A DNA stretch of 64,000 nt from an uncultured Porphyromonas sp. (GTDB lineage: Bacteria > Bacteroidota > Bacteroidia > Bacteroidales > Porphyromonadaceae). The stretch is taken from the NCBI GenBank assembly GCA_900538385.1, contig UWSO01000002.1, forward strand, positions 36,754-100,753, written 5' to 3'. Shown piece after piece: positions 34,887 to 43,480 of this stretch. Position numbers and translations under genes: made by a program. Within the stretch, counting starts at the first letter, position 1, and each line of letters opens with the position of its first letter. The notes under the pieces are model-generated. The model saw only the letters and a list, made by a program, of their open reading frames with translations. It was not told the origin of the DNA and did not search any database.

Positions 34887-35929
34887 AGGCCTATATACTC
34901 TTTGATACGACCTTGGTGATACTTCGTGCGCTTGTTATAAGGCGTCGCAAAGACACCCATATTCCACAGCTCTCGCAGTTGCGGCACGAGGGTCTCACGA
35001 CTTGTCTCGTCTTGCACTTTATAAAGCTGCTTGGAGATGCGATCGCACACGACCGCCCAGAGACATTGCTGCTCCCAGCACACCCTTTGCTCTACCGACG
35101 CTGACGCAGCATACTGCGGGAAGGTGTGCCGGATACCAGCTATCCAATGCGTTATCTTGTGACACTCTGTCGAGGCACTCGTGATGGACTCCTTATTATA
35201 GTAGTAATAGTAGAGCGGTAGCTGCGTGATGGTGACACGTGGAGAGCGGAGCATTAGGTCGCTCCACCAGGGGAAGTCTTCAAACTTCAAACCCTCCACA
35301 AAAGGGGTCTCTACTGCTAGTTCACGACGCACCAAATGACGCCAAGCGTAGAAGTAACGGATGGAATCTGTGACGCCATCATGCCAACGATGATTCGTCG
35401 CATGTCTTGTCACCTCAGTCGTGCAGACCGCATGCACCTTACTCAGATCGTAATGATGAGACATGCTCCAGGGGATCATATCGTCATACGACTGCCCCAG
35501 CTTAGCACGCAGGAGCAACCGACGCTTGTAGATCATATCAGGCACCCACGATACGATGTCAGACCTATCACGCTCTGCTAGAGCCACTGCCAGCTCAAAG
35601 GTCTGCGGATGGATGAAGTCGTCCGAGTCCACATAGTTGACATAGTTACCCTGCGCCCAGGCTGTTCCGGCATTGCGCGCAGAGGAGAGCCCGCCATTTT
35701 CCTTCGTTAGGATACGGAAGCGACTATCACGCTCGGCATACTCTGTGAGGATGCTCGCCGACCCGTCAGGGCTGCCGTCATCGACACAGATCGCCTCCCA
35801 GTCAGACATCGTCTGCCCTAGGATGCTGTCTAGACAACGACGAAGGTACTGCTCGACATTGTAGACAGGTACGATCACTGACACCTTAGGCGTATGTGCT
35901 GCTGCGGGTTCTTCTTGTGGTAAAGACAT
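34883..35929 (-). CDS. Family 2 glycosyltransferase, first gene of the polysaccharide operon
   Basis: GT2 enzyme of about 348 residues. VSVIVPVYNVEQYLRRCLDS near the N-terminus is followed by VDDGSPDGS and the metal site YVDSDDFI (about residues 108-115). I use the ATG at 35929 (MSLPQEEPAAAH); a TTG at 35944 is also in frame. It leads a run of six overlapping or closely spaced minus-strand genes and has a -7 box 41 bp upstream. Confidence 0.9.
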   Translation of the reverse strand: MSLPQEEPAAAHTPKVSVIVPVYNVEQYLRRCLDSILGQTMSDWEAICVDDGSPDGSASILTEYAERDSRFRILTKENGGLSSARNAGTAWAQGNYVNYVDSDDFIHPQTFELAVALAERDRSDIVSWVPDMIYKRRLLLRAKLGQSYDDMIPWSMSHHYDLSKVHAVCTTEVTRHATNHRWHDGVTDSIRYFYAWRHLVRRELAVETPFVEGLKFEDFPWWSDLMLRSPRVTITQLPLYYYYYNKESITSASTECHKITHWIAGIRHTFPQYAASASVEQRVCWEQQCLWAVVCDRISKQLYKVQDETSRETLVPQLRELWNMGVFATPYNKRTKYHQGRIKEYIGL

Positions 35930-35969
35930 CTCGTGGGGAATCAATGGATGAGCAAAGAGTTCTTAACCG

Positions 35970-35977
35970 CAAAGATA
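35970..35977 (-). promoter_or_regulatory. -7 promoter box of the polysaccharide operon
   Basis: TATCTTTG on the minus strand (exact TAnnTTTG). The heptamer array starts 5 bp upstream. The junction is identical over 20 bases to that of uvrA. Confidence 0.62.
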
Positions 35978-35982
35978 CGAAA

Positions 35983-36038
35983 TTAGAGGTTAGAAGCTAG
36001 AGATTAGAGGTTAGAAGCTAGAGGTCAAGGACTAAAGG
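35983..36038 (+). repeat. Heptamer array, copy 5 (eight units)
   Basis: Phased 7-mers: TTAGAGG, TTAGAAG, CTAGAGA, TTAGAGG, TTAGAAG, CTAGAGG, TCAAGGA, CTAAAGG, then a tail CTCTAGTGCCTCTAAGAG that forms a short inverted repeat. TTAGAAGCTAGAG occurs twice. The gap 35945-36445 holds this array, element copy D and a terminator, no gene. Confidence 0.87.
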
Positions 36039-36089
36039 TTGTCTCTAGTGCCTCTAAGAGCATTACTGTTTTTAATTTGATCGTTTCCT

Positions 36090-36275
36090 CGGTAGGAAAT
36101 TCGAAATCTCCACGTGGCTATTTTTTATTTTCCCGCGAGGAAAGAAAAAATACTTCGGACTTATCATTTGATTCTTCCGAAGTTTCATTTGATTCTTCCG
36201 AAGAATTACAGCATTCCTCCGTGGAAAATATTTTTTCCCCACCTGAAGAATCGCAAATAGCTACGCGGGGGATCG
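36090..36275 (+). repeat. CACGTG/21-bp-triplet element, copy D
   Basis: Plus-oriented, partly decayed copy. TTCCGAAG units start at 36175 and 36196 (21 bp apart), preceded by a degenerate unit at 36154 (again 21 bp). CTCCACGTGGCTATTTTTT is on the left and CTCCGTGGAAAAT on the right. The left hairpin is no longer well paired. Confidence 0.82.
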
Positions 36276-36348
36276 TTTCTTGACATCAATACGGCTAATT
36301 TCTAGTTTGAGATAGCTTCACCCCAACGCCGTAAAATGGGAATTAACA

Positions 36349-36390
36349 AAAACGCAGCTCTGGGTGTAAAGACACTCAAAGCTGCGCTTT
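36349..36390 (-). terminator. Terminator of the second protease operon
   Basis: The stem pairs GCGCAGCTTTGAGTGT with ACACCCAGAGCTGCGT on the minus strand (a few mismatches), a short loop, and a following TTTTTG. It lies about 55 bp after the stop of the lipoprotein gene. Confidence 0.82.
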
Positions 36391-36445
36391 AGTATGAGAG
36401 ATGTGCTCTTTGGATGGTATTCTACAGAGCAGTTAGGACTTCTGA

Positions 36446-37417
36446 TTAGAAGTTCTTGGGTTGCTTCGTAAAGGTGATATTTGGCTGATCAAACTGCGAT
36501 AGAGGGCGGAAACGCACGAAGGCCCAAATCTGCTTCTCTTCGTTGAAGTACTTACTAATAGCTTGACTCTCCTCACTATCGAACTCAAAGCCAAGCTTCT
36601 CTAACTGCTTGGTCAAGTTTTCAGATTTGTTAATGCTGAAGTTCACCGCAGTGATAATAATGGAGTGGCATTTAGGATTCCCATCTTGAAAGAAGAAGGA
36701 GACTCTATTTTTATATGCAGGATTATCTACGTTAACGTCGAGGAAAGCTGAAGAGGTTTTGGTACCACAGCCCTTTGCTTCATAGTAGCTTTTTATTTCC
36801 TCTTTTGTCTTCCCTAATCCATCTAAATAGAGATCTGGCAGGACGACAGTGCTCGGATCGATATCTTCTGCTATACGGCTAAATATGAATGTGACACTGG
36901 GGTAGGTCTTCTTTACATTGTTAGTGCGAGTGTGTACAACAACGGAGCCGATCTGAGCTTGAGTACCATTGATTTCGCGAAGCAGTAGAAAAGCTGCATC
37001 GCACTGTCCATTGCTCACCGGAGTAGTCCATTCGCGCCACCCCTTTTCCTTTAATTCTTTAGCTAGCTGAGGGAGAATCTCTTTTACAGCCTCGCCACTA
37101 GTACTAGGCTGATAGACTTCCACGATCCGCTTATTCTGTAGACGATATACAGTCTCGGAGAATTCCTTTTCGCCAGTGCTAAAGGTGAGGGTTGTAGCAT
37201 CAGACTGGCTCTTGTCAAATGTGTGTCCCAATGCAGTCTCAAAAGCTACAATATCATCTGTTGACCCTTTGAAGTCGTAGTCGATAATTGGAAGTTTGTA
37301 GGAGATTGCCTCCGTCTCTTGATCTGGATTTGGAGTCGGCTTCTGGGGCTGGCAGGAAGCCGTAGCAAAGAGGACAAAAAGCAGTAGTGGAGTACTCCAC
37401 GAGATTAAAGTCTTCAT
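36446..37417 (-). CDS. Hypothetical lipoprotein
   Basis: A 323-residue protein with a lipoprotein signal (lipobox TASC, Cys at about residue 22) and a following proline-rich linker PQKPTPNPDQ. The rest alternates short beta and helical segments with two similar halves: KGWREWTTP and a second region LEKLGFEFDS, both following a charged helix. This hints at an internal duplication of a small alpha/beta fold. No family recognised. It is the third gene of the minus-strand unit with the PepK-like protease and the surface protein, 34 bp after the latter, so a role at the cell surface with them is likely. Confidence 0.75.
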   Translation of the reverse strand: MKTLISWSTPLLLFVLFATASCQPQKPTPNPDQETEAISYKLPIIDYDFKGSTDDIVAFETALGHTFDKSQSDATTLTFSTGEKEFSETVYRLQNKRIVEVYQPSTSGEAVKEILPQLAKELKEKGWREWTTPVSNGQCDAAFLLLREINGTQAQIGSVVVHTRTNNVKKTYPSVTFIFSRIAEDIDPSTVVLPDLYLDGLGKTKEEIKSYYEAKGCGTKTSSAFLDVNVDNPAYKNRVSFFFQDGNPKCHSIIITAVNFSINKSENLTKQLEKLGFEFDSEESQAISKYFNEEKQIWAFVRFRPLSQFDQPNITFTKQPKNF

Positions 37418-37451
37418 ATGTATATGAGTTCGTTAGTTGGTTTGCTCTATT

Positions 37452-39089
37452 TTAAAGCACGAGACTGCTCGTGCCGTAACGTACTAGGAACCGCTGATTT
37501 GCATCTCTAAGGGTTACAGCCCCTGTATCAGCAACTGGGAATGTCACAAGCAGAGCGCCTGTGATCGAATAAACTTGTAGTTCCATGCCATCTAGACCTT
37601 CAAAACAGATCTGATCACCATTACGCCACACTTTGGCTCCGGCTACAGTAGCTTCTTCTACAGATGCGGGCTTTTCCTTTGATGAAATCTGGATGTTGTC
37701 CACTTCAACTGCAACTGAGCGACTAGCACTCGTTGCTCCTTGGTAATAGAACCCTATGAAATACTTCCCAGCTAGGGTGTCTGGAGCTTTCACCTTAATG
37801 TTTTTGAGAGCAGCATACTCTGCTTGCTGGTCATAATTGACAGTGAATAGTGGAGTCTTTATATCCATAGATCCATCAGCTAGAATACAGTAGACAGAAG
37901 CTGTAGAACTAGCAAAGAGTTCGTTTGACTTCATAACTGCAAGGTCGTAAGAGATCTCAGGCTGGTGCCCCTTGGGGTTGGTCATACAAGGGGTAATAAG
38001 AAATGATGCGCAAGTAAAATCTTCGAGCGAAGACTTTGCTGCATTCATCGTTGCCACAAAGTTAGTCTTATCAAGACTAGATGGCTGTATACTCCAATCC
38101 TCATATCCAGCTGTGATAAAGGTCTTCCATCCTTCAGGTATGCCAGCCTTAGCAAAAGACTCTTGTAGCTCTACCTTAGGATTATCTTGAGACATCCCCT
38201 CTATTGGGTTACCTCCTAATCCTCGGCCCTTAAGGTTAACAGTATGCTTAAGAGTACCGCTTGTGATAATAAGCTGAGCCGTGTGAACTCCCGGCTTAAG
38301 GTGAGTCACAGTTACAGACACTTTACCGCCATCTTTTGTTAAGTCGCCTGAAGCTGTAAACTTGACCTCATCAGCATTAGCTCCTTCGATTTTATAAGTG
38401 GGGGGCTCTGAGAGGTTGTAGCCCTTTACTGTTATTTCCTTGGCATAGCTCTCGTCATTTATCTCAGAGTCTAAGAAAGTAATATCTGATTCATTTACGA
38501 TGAGTTGAGGATCTGTAGTAACCTCTCTAGGATTTAGTACCTCGACCGTTATCTCATCTAAGAAGACTCCTGTAACGGATCCAAAGAAACCTGGTTTAGT
38601 GGAGATCTGTAGTGCGCACTTTTCGCTACCAGCAGGCATCTCAAAGGTCATTGCCTGCCAGTCTTTGCTACAGTCATTGTCTATAAACTGAGTCTCTTGC
38701 TCAGCTCCTTCTGATGTTAGCTTGAAGGCAATCGGAGACATAGCACTAAAGGCTTTTACTTTGCATGAGATACGTAGCTTGTCTCCTAGGAAGTTCATTT
38801 CTTTGGTAAAAAGCGAAGCTCCATTAGCATTGTAAAAGAGGATCGCACCTCCTGCTTGATAGAGGGAGCTAGACTTAGTTAGGTCAAACTTCTCAAGAGT
38901 TTGATCTTTAATTAGGAGGGATGCATCAGGTTCTGTCGAAGTGGTATTGGAGCCTTCTGAAAAGACATCAAAGGTCTCGTGAATTACTGTGACCCACTTG
39001 TCATCTTGAGCATACCCCTTTAGGTTTGTTGTCAGCAATGCTACAAGCGTTAGCAAGACAGCATAAGACGTCGAACTACAATGTTTCAT
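37452..39089 (-). CDS. Secreted surface protein with cleaved-adhesin-like domain
   Basis: About 545 residues. The signal peptide (MKHCSSTSYAV... to GYAQ) supports the ATG at 39089; a GTG at 39170 would run into the upstream gene and bury the signal peptide. A first jelly-roll-like domain (about 25-185) is followed by an Ig-like or BACON-like region (about 190-300). A second domain (about 305-470) resembles the choice-of-anchor or cleaved-adhesin modules that occur in gingipains. The end (about 480-545, VYSITGALLVTFPV) resembles a T9SS sorting domain but is less canonical. It lies 37 bp after the PepK-like gene. Function unknown; adhesion is inferred. Confidence 0.72.
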   Translation of the reverse strand: MKHCSSTSYAVLLTLVALLTTNLKGYAQDDKWVTVIHETFDVFSEGSNTTSTEPDASLLIKDQTLEKFDLTKSSSLYQAGGAILFYNANGASLFTKEMNFLGDKLRISCKVKAFSAMSPIAFKLTSEGAEQETQFIDNDCSKDWQAMTFEMPAGSEKCALQISTKPGFFGSVTGVFLDEITVEVLNPREVTTDPQLIVNESDITFLDSEINDESYAKEITVKGYNLSEPPTYKIEGANADEVKFTASGDLTKDGGKVSVTVTHLKPGVHTAQLIITSGTLKHTVNLKGRGLGGNPIEGMSQDNPKVELQESFAKAGIPEGWKTFITAGYEDWSIQPSSLDKTNFVATMNAAKSSLEDFTCASFLITPCMTNPKGHQPEISYDLAVMKSNELFASSTASVYCILADGSMDIKTPLFTVNYDQQAEYAALKNIKVKAPDTLAGKYFIGFYYQGATSASRSVAVEVDNIQISSKEKPASVEEATVAGAKVWRNGDQICFEGLDGMELQVYSITGALLVTFPVADTGAVTLRDANQRFLVRYGTSSLVL

Positions 39090-39126
39090 AAGACTAGAGT
39101 TTTGTTTTAGGTTATACTTGATTGAT

Positions 39127-41805
39127 TTAGTTCCGATGAGTAATCTTTTGGACAAGGACAGAGCCATCACGTAAGCTCATGCGTACCACATAAGTTCCAG
39201 AGGATAGGTTTATATAGCTTACTTGCTCTGGAGCTATCTTGTCAAGGCACCTGCCCGTGAGATCATAGAGTGCTAACTCGGCAACATCCTCCGCTTGCGA
39301 CAGATGCAGCCTTCCATGGGAGCTCCAAAGGAAGGGTTGAGTCTCGCCATGAGACACTGCCACTAGACCAGTAGGTTTTTGATCATCAATGATGGCAAAG
39401 ATCCTAAACTTAGATTTGTCAGGATACTCGGTGAGAGACAAACTGTAGGTGCACTTCTCCTCACTTGTCATAAGCGTGCCGACTTCTTTGTCTCCATACA
39501 TAACTTTGTACCCCACAATCTGAGGAAATGCACTAGGCATAGCACATCGTACGACTTCTTGAGGCTCTCCATTAGAGAGTGATGCAGTAACGACTGTCTC
39601 CATTGCTAGACTATGAGATAGAGTCTTGTATTCAAAAAAGTTTTTACCGTCTAGTGAAGCCACCATACTACGTCCAAAAACGCGGGGGTGATTGGTCATA
39701 GCAATGAATGGAGTTTTCGTGTTTCCTCGAAATTTCAGCCCTATAAAGATAGGATCCCTATCATTGAGGACAAAGGGTTCTTTTAGCTGGATCGTGGTAA
39801 GCACATCTACACTCTTTGAGTCCGTAATCTTTTGTGAGTACTCTCTATCTCCTTGGCGAATGTATATATATGGAATCACTGTGGAGCTGATAGGTACATA
39901 TCGTATGGCTGTAATGTAGGAGTGAGCTAAAGCTGCACGATGTAATTGATCAGCTCCATACCATACTCCTGCATAGAAAAACGTCACAACAGATATATCT
40001 CCTACTCTACGTAGTTCAGCCGTATTAATCTCTGGCTCTGCAAAGGACCAAGTCTGCTCTAAGCGAGGCTTAAGCCAAACCAGCCCAGAGTCTGCATGGA
40101 CTTCAGATACAGGTACCTCGATTTGACGCATTCTATTAGAAAAGTAGGCTCCTTTAGGACGGCTTTCGCCAGAGGCGTATTGTGCCACAACTGACAAATA
40201 GTGATCGCCAGACTCTTGGAAATCCAACACAAGTGGAAAGGTTGTATCAGGTGCTACCTCTTGAAGCTTTTTGTTATCTACATAGATGAGATAGCGCTGA
40301 ACCTTTTCAGCAGACACTGCAGGCTTTGACCACTGAGCATGGAGTCCTTTCTGTCCCATCCAGACAAGAAGATCCTGCACCTCCGCAAGGCTTTCACCCT
40401 GTGTGTAGCGACCTGAGAGTGAGATACGATCGGATTGTTGGGGAGCCAGCCAATGTGCTAACTTCATACTCTCAAAGTGACTAGAAAGGCGTCCATAGTA
40501 GTTTGTACCCTCTAAATGAGTACAGGACGCATTGCCACCAGTCAGTGTCCCCACTAGAAGATGCTCAGAGTTAAATAGTCCCGACCCACTCGAACCCTTT
40601 TCGGTGACAGCATGTCCATGAGACGTACCTTGGTAGGCAACGTTGATGTGTGCAGAGGGTTGAGACTCTTCGTCCCATGGCTCCAACTTAGGACGGGTTG
40701 TAAAGGTTGAGATTTTAGTTGCATCACCTGATGGGTGATGTAACCCCACCCCTGACTGGGGTAAGGAAGTCGTTCTAGACCAGCCATTAAGATACAGGTT
40801 GTAGCTCGCTGGAATTGCCGATTTAAGTTGCAAAAAGAGGCCGTCGGTTCCGCCTGTGAGTGGGCTGACTGCCAGAAGCTTTGCGCCAACTAGGGATACT
40901 GCATTTAGCGTTGCGGCACTGCTGTTATCACATCCAGCCTTTTCGTAGTGAAAGTAGAAAACCCACTGATCCAAGTCTTCGGGAGTGGCCTTGTGCCCCT
41001 CCGCAGGGATAGCGCAATGAGCTGCAGTAATGAGATATGGAGTGTCATCCTCAGCTGCGTTATTAAGGAGCGTACCACTACACACTCCAATATATTCGCC
41101 TACTTTAGTTTGAATAAAAGCGATGCCATCCTTTTCATTTTGCCACGCATCTCCTTCCTCACAGTTTACATTAACCATACAAGAACCCGAGTTGTTTTCT
41201 CCTGCGAAGTCATAGCTATCGGTATAGCGTAAACTATTGCCTTGAGGTAGATGGACAATATATCCCACAGCGGATGGTTTAACAGCGGGCTTTTCACCTA
41301 CAGAGGATGGTTGATACTCTAAAGTCAAGTGATCTCCTGGTAACATTTCCGTAGCATATCGTCCCTCAGAACCTTGAGGTAGCGAGGTAGACGTGTAAGC
41401 TCCTAGCACTCGATCGCTCAAGGATGGATTATAGATATACAGCTTAGCTCCTTCAGGTATGTGGAATGCATCATAGTAGAGAGATAAAGCCTTTGCGCCC
41501 ACAGCTTCAATTTCCAGCACCCATATATCTGAGGAAGGATTATATTGCCAGTCTAATGTGGCGGAATCTAGGGTAATAACTTTCCCAATATAAGATGTAC
41601 CCTCTTGCTGACTCTTCCAAGACAAAACAGACTCAGCATCCGTGGCACTCTCCACTATTTGGATGACTCTTGATGATGGTATGCGAGTAATGTGGAGTCC
41701 CTTAGGGGATCCTCCAAAGGCCTCTTGAGCCCCTAAGTAAGCTGGAATAAGGAAAAACAATAGCTCAAAGAGAAAAATGAACCTGCGCTGCAATAAACTA
41801 CTCAT
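39127..41805 (-). CDS. Second Lys-C/PepK-type secreted serine endopeptidase
   Basis: Paralogue of the protease at 9479-12364, 892 residues. After the signal peptide comes FGGSPKGL, like FGGTPLAI in the paralogue. A propeptide-like domain precedes the protease domain with His263 (ITAAHC), Asp321 (GGTDGLFL) and Ser406 (GSSGSGLF). A fibronectin-like part and a T9SS C-terminal signal (LALYDLTGR...YVVRMSL) follow. The residue after the active-site region differs (Gly-Leu instead of Pro-Leu), which may affect the specificity pocket. It is first in an operon with a surface protein and a lipoprotein. The 5' leader carries a run of nine C. Confidence 0.86.
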   Translation of the reverse strand: MSSLLQRRFIFLFELLFFLIPAYLGAQEAFGGSPKGLHITRIPSSRVIQIVESATDAESVLSWKSQQEGTSYIGKVITLDSATLDWQYNPSSDIWVLEIEAVGAKALSLYYDAFHIPEGAKLYIYNPSLSDRVLGAYTSTSLPQGSEGRYATEMLPGDHLTLEYQPSSVGEKPAVKPSAVGYIVHLPQGNSLRYTDSYDFAGENNSGSCMVNVNCEEGDAWQNEKDGIAFIQTKVGEYIGVCSGTLLNNAAEDDTPYLITAAHCAIPAEGHKATPEDLDQWVFYFHYEKAGCDNSSAATLNAVSLVGAKLLAVSPLTGGTDGLFLQLKSAIPASYNLYLNGWSRTTSLPQSGVGLHHPSGDATKISTFTTRPKLEPWDEESQPSAHINVAYQGTSHGHAVTEKGSSGSGLFNSEHLLVGTLTGGNASCTHLEGTNYYGRLSSHFESMKLAHWLAPQQSDRISLSGRYTQGESLAEVQDLLVWMGQKGLHAQWSKPAVSAEKVQRYLIYVDNKKLQEVAPDTTFPLVLDFQESGDHYLSVVAQYASGESRPKGAYFSNRMRQIEVPVSEVHADSGLVWLKPRLEQTWSFAEPEINTAELRRVGDISVVTFFYAGVWYGADQLHRAALAHSYITAIRYVPISSTVIPYIYIRQGDREYSQKITDSKSVDVLTTIQLKEPFVLNDRDPIFIGLKFRGNTKTPFIAMTNHPRVFGRSMVASLDGKNFFEYKTLSHSLAMETVVTASLSNGEPQEVVRCAMPSAFPQIVGYKVMYGDKEVGTLMTSEEKCTYSLSLTEYPDKSKFRIFAIIDDQKPTGLVAVSHGETQPFLWSSHGRLHLSQAEDVAELALYDLTGRCLDKIAPEQVSYINLSSGTYVVRMSLRDGSVLVQKITHRN

Positions 41806-41938
41806 TAGATAGATTGTATAGTATATGCGAAAACATCCCCCCCCCTAGTCTAGTCTGCTTTAGCTCACTGAGACTATATAGAGATAGAGCTGGTTTTCGC
41901 TAAAACGCCCCAATTCGAGACTTGAATTCTTTGTGTCG

Positions 41939-41946
41939 CAAATGTA
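41939..41946 (-). promoter_or_regulatory. -7 promoter box of the second protease operon
   Basis: TACATTTG on the minus strand (exact TAnnTTTG). The leader to the ATG at 41805 is about 125 nt and contains G9 in the transcript (C9 on the plus strand, 41837-41845). Confidence 0.55.
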
Positions 41947-42051
41947 CAGAATATTTCACAAAGCACAGCCAGTCAACGCATGGCTGTGCAGGTATACACA
42001 GGTTAATCGAAGTTGGCTGGCTGGGGGGGCGAATTATTCGCAAAATCTTCG

Positions 42052-42059
42052 TACCTTTG
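42052..42059 (+). promoter_or_regulatory. -7 promoter box of the lysine fermentation operon
   Basis: TACCTTTG (exact TAnnTTTG), with transcription expected from about 42066 and a leader of some 235 nt before atoD. A run of seven G (42022-42028) lies near the -33 position instead of a TTTG. The leader contains a small TGCCC/GGGCA hairpin near 42170-42188. I see no credible gene in 41806-42301. Confidence 0.55.
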
Positions 42060-42301
42060 AAGAGTTGTACGACGAAAGCTACATAAAGGCTGATTCTTAC
42101 AGTGTCACGAAGAGTATGCTAGGCGGGGAATTGCTTGACTCCTCCTTACTCCGAGCGGTTCTGAAGCTATGCCCGTGCCTAGAGGGCAAGTGTGGGCTGT
42201 ACGCCTCAGTGGCTATGTCGTAGCGGTGCCAAGATCTGGTGCCTCGAGCGACCAAAAACAATCTACGATAGTAAGTTCAAAATATATAAACACACAGATC
42301 T

Positions 42302-42946
42302 ATGAAAAAATCAATCGATAAGGCAGGGCTCAAAGCTAAGCTGCACGATGGTATGTCTATCATGATCGGGGGATTTCTCGCTAATGGGACTCCTGAGCGT
42401 ATTGTCGACGTGCTGGTCGAGAGTGGGGTCAAGGATCTCACGATGATCGTCAACGACACCTCTTATCCTGACCGTGGCTGTGGTCGTCTCATCGCTAATA
42501 AGCAGGTCAAGCACCTGATCGTCTCGCACATCGGAACGAACCCGATGACTGCTGAGCAGATGAACAATGGTGAGCTAGAGGTCGAGTTTAGCCCTCAGGG
42601 CACGCTCGCTGAGCGTATCCGCGTAGGTGGCTGCGGTCTCGGTGGCGTCCTAACGACTACGGGTCTGGGTACGATCATTGCTGATGGCAAAAAAGTGATC
42701 AACATCGACGGCCAGGACTACCTCCTCGAGTTGCCGCTACGTGCTGATATGGCTTTTGTCAAGGGTACTGTCGGTGACGAGACGGGTAACCTCGTTTACA
42801 AGGGTACAACACAAAACTTCCAGCCTCTGATGGCTATGGCTGCTGACTGCGTCGTCGCTGAGATTGACGAGATCGTTCCCGTAGGGCAGATCAGCCCCGA
42901 GGCAGTACACACCTCTGGCATCTTTGTAGATTACATCTTTGAGTAA
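42302..42946 (+). CDS. atoD: Butyrate-acetoacetate CoA-transferase, alpha subunit
   Basis: Alpha subunit (214 residues) of a family I 3-oxoacid CoA-transferase. It has the CoA-binding GGFLANGTPERIV (about 22-34) and the GGCGLGGVLTTTGLGT region. With AtoA it moves CoA between butyryl-CoA and acetoacetate or acetate, which both feeds the Kce product back and releases butyrate. It is the first gene of the cluster, while its partner atoA lies 8.7 kb downstream after kamE. Confidence 0.93.
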   Translation: MKKSIDKAGLKAKLHDGMSIMIGGFLANGTPERIVDVLVESGVKDLTMIVNDTSYPDRGCGRLIANKQVKHLIVSHIGTNPMTAEQMNNGELEVEFSPQGTLAERIRVGGCGLGGVLTTTGLGTIIADGKKVINIDGQDYLLELPLRADMAFVKGTVGDETGNLVYKGTTQNFQPLMAMAADCVVAEIDEIVPVGQISPEAVHTSGIFVDYIFE

Positions 42947-43056
42947 GTCGCACAGAGACTCTATACAACAATCGGAGCACTGTCACAGGCGTCTCTAGGG
43001 AGGCTCTCCTGGATGGAAGCTCTGACCAATCAATCACTTTAATTATCCCCAAAACA

Positions 43057-43449
43057 ATGGCAAATCCAAAATCAATGATCCGTCTACGTATGTCTAGTGC
43101 TGATGCGCACTATGGTGGTAATCTCGTAGATGGTGCTAAGATGCTGCAGCTCTTTGGCGATGTGGCTACTGAGCTACTTATCATACAAGATGGCGACGAG
43201 GGTCTCTTCTGCGCCTATGACAATGTCGAGTTCCTCGCTCCAGTATATGCTGGAGATTATATAGAGGCTGTCGGTGAGATCACCGAGGTCGGTAACTCAT
43301 CACGCCAGATGCAGTTTGAGGCACGCAAGGTTATCGCTCCACGCACCGATATCAGTGCTTCTGCAGCAGATGTACTCGAGGAGCCTGTCGTCGTATGCCG
43401 TGCTCATGGTACCTGCGTAGTACCTAAGAAGTGCCAGCGCAAGTCTTAA
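43057..43449 (+). CDS. kal: 3-aminobutyryl-CoA ammonia-lyase
   Basis: Hotdog-fold enzyme of 130 residues that removes ammonia from L-3-aminobutyryl-CoA to give crotonyl-CoA in lysine fermentation. The short single hotdog domain includes RLRMSSADAHYGGNLVDGAK, the central helix MLQLFGDVATELL, and FLAPVYAGDYIEAVGEI. The assignment rests on this fold together with its place between atoD and kce. The 110-bp gap before it contains no obvious promoter. Confidence 0.9.
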   Translation: MANPKSMIRLRMSSADAHYGGNLVDGAKMLQLFGDVATELLIIQDGDEGLFCAYDNVEFLAPVYAGDYIEAVGEITEVGNSSRQMQFEARKVIAPRTDISASAADVLEEPVVVCRAHGTCVVPKKCQRKS

Positions 43450-43480
43450 TCTATTTATCTCTCTAAAGCAGTAACTATCT

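Noticed and set aside
36077..36283. A 68-codon ORF over element copy D
   Set aside because: It uses a different frame from copies C and E and consists of repeat units only.
41933..42223. A 96-codon ORF before the lysine operon
   Set aside because: It starts upstream of and runs across the -7 box, has no family resemblance, and looks like leader sequence.
42060..42301. Lysine or cobalamin riboswitch in the lysine operon leader
   Set aside because: I could not find the conserved lysine-riboswitch core or a B12-box-like sequence; I only keep the leader as an unknown candidate.
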